From Candidatus Geothermarchaeota archaeon (GTDB taxonomy: Archaea; Thermoproteota; Nitrososphaeria; Geothermarchaeales; JAUWBL01): a DNA stretch of 5,863 nucleotides. The notes under the pieces are model-generated. The model had not been told where the DNA came from and searched no databases. It saw nothing but the letters and a program-made list of their open reading frames with translations. Numbering within the stretch: position 1 is the first letter of the stretch; each line of letters opens with the position of its first letter. Positions 4,515 to 5,863 of this stretch are shown in pieces. The stretch spans positions 1 through 5,863 of the forward strand of contig JAUWBL010000078.1 of assembly GCA_030601715.1 (NCBI GenBank), written 5' to 3'. A program made the position numbers and the translations under genes.

Positions 4515-5495
4515 CTAGTCGGGCGCTCGAAGCGCCTCCACGGACAGAGGCCGTTCCACCCTCAGATGATCGCTGAGGCTCTTGTAGCGGTTTCGGACGG
4601 TTACCTCAGTCATGTCTGCGGCGATGGCCACGTCCCTCTGGGTATTCTTGGCACCCATCAGGACGCAGGCATAATAGATCGCAGCGGCCGCCACTCCCAC
4701 AGGGTCCTTCCCCGCCACAAGCTTCCGCTTCTGGGCCAACCTCACAAGCTTTTCAGCCTCCAGCGTCACCCTCTTCCCAAGAGTGCCCTTTATGCATATC
4801 TTCCTGACGTGTTTGATCGGATCCACGACAGGCATCTTGAGTCTCAGCTCCCTGACCAGCATGCGGTAGCAGCGCGCTAGCTCCTTCTTCTCGATCCCGG
4901 AAGTCACGCTCAGCTCTCGCAGGGTCCTAGGTATGCCGTCGTATCTTAAGGCTACGTACAGGGCGGCTGAGACGATCGAGTTGATGGCCCTTCCTCGCAC
5001 CAGGCCTCTCTCAAGGGCCATGCGATAGATGTAGGAGGCTCTCTCCAACACGGAGAATGGGATGTCGAGCTTCTCGCCCTGCTTGTTGAGTTCGCTGAGG
5101 GCGTAGGACAGGTTTCTCTCTATTGAGTTGTAGATGCTGATCCTGTGCTGCCACTTGCGTAGCCTGTTGAGATCTCTCTTTGCCTTGCCGACGATCCGCC
5201 GGCCCGTAGAGTCCTCATTCTCCGCGCCGATGATGGTGGAGAGTCCCTTGTCCTGCATCAGGAGGGTCGGGGGCATGCCGACCCTGACCCTCGATGTCTG
5301 TTCCCCCTCGAAGGAGCGCCACTCGGGGCCCTCCTCGATGTTCTGTTTCAGAACCACGTGTCCGCAGCCAACGCAGACCAGTTCCTCCCCGATCTGATCC
5401 AGCACGAACTCCGTTCCACGGCACTCCTCACACCGGAAACCGGTGATGCTGACACGGAGATTTCCAGACAATTGAAATTTCCCCGCAGAAAACAA
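4515..5495 (-). CDS. tfb: Transcription initiation factor B (TFB, archaeal TFIIB)
   Basis: TFB bridges TBP on the TATA box to RNA polymerase and reads the BRE. The protein has 326 residues. Domains in order: an N-terminal zinc ribbon with Cys22, Cys25, Cys41 and Cys44; B-reader/linker (GPEWRSF at 56-62, RVRVGMPP at 69-76, QDKGLSTIIG at 81-90); first cyclin repeat (about 110-215), with RGLVRGRAINSIVSAALYVA and the helix-turn IPRTLRELS; second cyclin repeat (about 220-312), whose BRE-reading helix-turn-helix is TQRDVAIAADMTEVTVRNRY. All parts are present, so it should be functional. There is no ATG or GTG before the zinc ribbon: an in-frame TAG directly precedes the TTG at 5495, and the only other start is TTG 5471 (318 residues). 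GGAAGGA precedes the first. Many archaea carry several TFBs; whether this is the main one cannot be told. Confidence 0.95.
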   Translation of the reverse strand: MFSAGKFQLSGNLRVSITGFRCEECRGTEFVLDQIGEELVCVGCGHVVLKQNIEEGPEWRSFEGEQTSRVRVGMPPTLLMQDKGLSTIIGAENEDSTGRRIVGKAKRDLNRLRKWQHRISIYNSIERNLSYALSELNKQGEKLDIPFSVLERASYIYRMALERGLVRGRAINSIVSAALYVALRYDGIPRTLRELSVTSGIEKKELARCYRMLVRELRLKMPVVDPIKHVRKICIKGTLGKRVTLEAEKLVRLAQKRKLVAGKDPVGVAAAAIYYACVLMGAKNTQRDVAIAADMTEVTVRNRYKSLSDHLRVERPLSVEALRAPD

Positions 5496-5513
5496 CTAGT
5501 CCTTCCTTGTGGC

Positions 5514-5522
5514 CTATTTAAC
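5514..5522 (-). promoter_or_regulatory. TATA box of tfb
   Basis: On the minus strand this reads GTTAAATAG, preceded by the purine-rich GTAAGG that could be a BRE. The predicted start site is near 5492, which would make TTG 5495 essentially leaderless or favour TTG 5471. A second AT-rich box (CCTTTTTAAGG, 5534-5544) would instead give a leader of about 18 bases carrying GGAAGGA before TTG 5495. Confidence 0.5.
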
Positions 5523-5583
5523 CCTTACGCATGCCTTAAAAAGGGGGTTGCGTCCGCAGCGAGCGGTTTCGCCGTCGAATCTA

Positions 5584-5626
5584 CTTAAGTCCGCCCTCCT
5601 CCCTAGGACTTTCCAAAGGAACGGAG
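5584..5626 (+). promoter_or_regulatory. Weak promoter and ribosome site for the exported protein at 5636
   Basis: ACTTAAGT (5583-5590) is a weak TATA-like box. A start about 26 bases on would give a leader of about 23 bases that contains GGAG (5623-5626), 9 bases before the ATG at 5636. The box is poor, but the GGAG supports the start codon. Confidence 0.35.
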
Positions 5627-5635
5627 TAGCCCACG

Positions 5636-5863
5636 ATGAGGTGGCATTCGCTATTTCTTCTCCTCATCTTTCTGCTTCTCACACCCGGTGCCCTACGCCT
5701 TGTTGAACGTACTTCAAGCGAGGAACCATTCAGACCCTTCAGGCCCTACGAGAGCATTCCCCTGAATCTTCTGATGTATCCTCGCATTGGCGCCCCGGCC
5801 GTAGTTTCCGACGGTTCCTTCACGGCTTGGATCAAGCACGATCCGGGGAGATACTCTCTGCGC
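5636..5863 (+). CDS. Exported protein, N-terminal part; possible calcineurin-like metallophosphoesterase
   Basis: Seventy-six residues from ATG 5636 are visible and the frame is still open at the window end. Residues 4-17 (HSLFLLLIFLLLTP) are a clear hydrophobic signal segment after MRW. The sequence then reads YPRIGAPAVVSDGSFTAWIK (48-67), which resembles the start of the beta-sandwich domain that precedes the catalytic domain in exported archaeal metallophosphoesterases, where a phrase like P-R-IGAP-x-V-x-G-x-F is common. No metal-binding motif is inside the window, so function is tentative. It is transcribed divergently from tfb, with the 140-base gap 5496-5635 shared. Confidence 0.68.
   Translation, partial: MRWHSLFLLLIFLLLTPGALRLVERTSSEEPFRPFRPYESIPLNLLMYPRIGAPAVVSDGSFTAWIKHDPGRYSLR

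Noticed and set aside
4522..4536. GGCGCT-CGA-AGCGCC hairpin at the very end of tfb, considered as terminator
   Set aside because: It lies inside the last codons and no T-run follows on the minus strand, so it may be only codon-driven.
4455..4880. Plus-strand frame opposite the end of tfb
   Set aside because: It is antisense to the conserved second cyclin repeat of TFB, has a His/Arg/Leu-rich composition and no recognisable domain.
1..5863. Mobile elements, CRISPR repeats or defence genes anywhere in the window
   Set aside because: No transposase or integrase motifs, no regularly spaced repeats and no terminal inverted repeats flanking genes were seen.

Overview
This window is archaeal. It encodes a full TFB (the archaeal TFIIB), a deoxyhypusine synthase and an archaeal-type aminopropyltransferase. 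Several genes are preceded by AT-rich boxes at the spacing of archaeal TATA elements, and Shine-Dalgarno-like GGAGG/GGAG motifs occur too. I cannot fix the lineage. A euryarchaeal-type archaeon (for example Thermoplasmatota or a relative) fits the gene style, but this is a guess. No tRNA, rRNA, CRISPR array, insertion sequence or phage gene is visible; this looks like ordinary chromosome with compact genes and short intergenic gaps.

Layout. (1) 2-460, plus strand: 3' end of a spermidine-synthase-family aminopropyltransferase. (2) 546-1509, plus strand: a two-gene overlapping operon, a roughly six-helix membrane protein followed by a 96-residue winged-helix protein of the archaeal ArnR1/Sso10a-like style, with a strong 24-bp palindrome just upstream. 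(3) 1666-2055, plus strand: a small four-helix membrane protein whose TATA box sits inside an inverted repeat. (4) 2056-2138: a convergent gap with a series of hairpins. (5) 2139-3077, minus strand: deoxyhypusine synthase. (6) 3203-4441, minus strand: an exported, membrane-anchored enzyme of the zinc phospholipase C / S1-P1 nuclease superfamily. (7) 4515-5495, minus strand: TFB. (8) 5636-5863, plus strand: start of an exported protein, possibly a metallophosphoesterase, divergent from tfb and running off the window.

How the genes may work together. The aminopropyltransferase and deoxyhypusine synthase belong to one pathway: polyamine synthesis supplies spermidine, whose aminobutyl group is moved to a lysine of aIF5A. 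The S1/P1-type enzyme and the possible phosphoesterase are both predicted to act outside the cell on phosphoesters and flank tfb. The membrane protein/winged-helix pair looks like a candidate membrane-linked regulatory unit. I see no clear new defence or mobile system. The most interesting items are the regulator pair with its palindrome, the operator-like dyad over the TATA box at 1596-1620, and the P1/PLC hybrid active site of the exported hydrolase.
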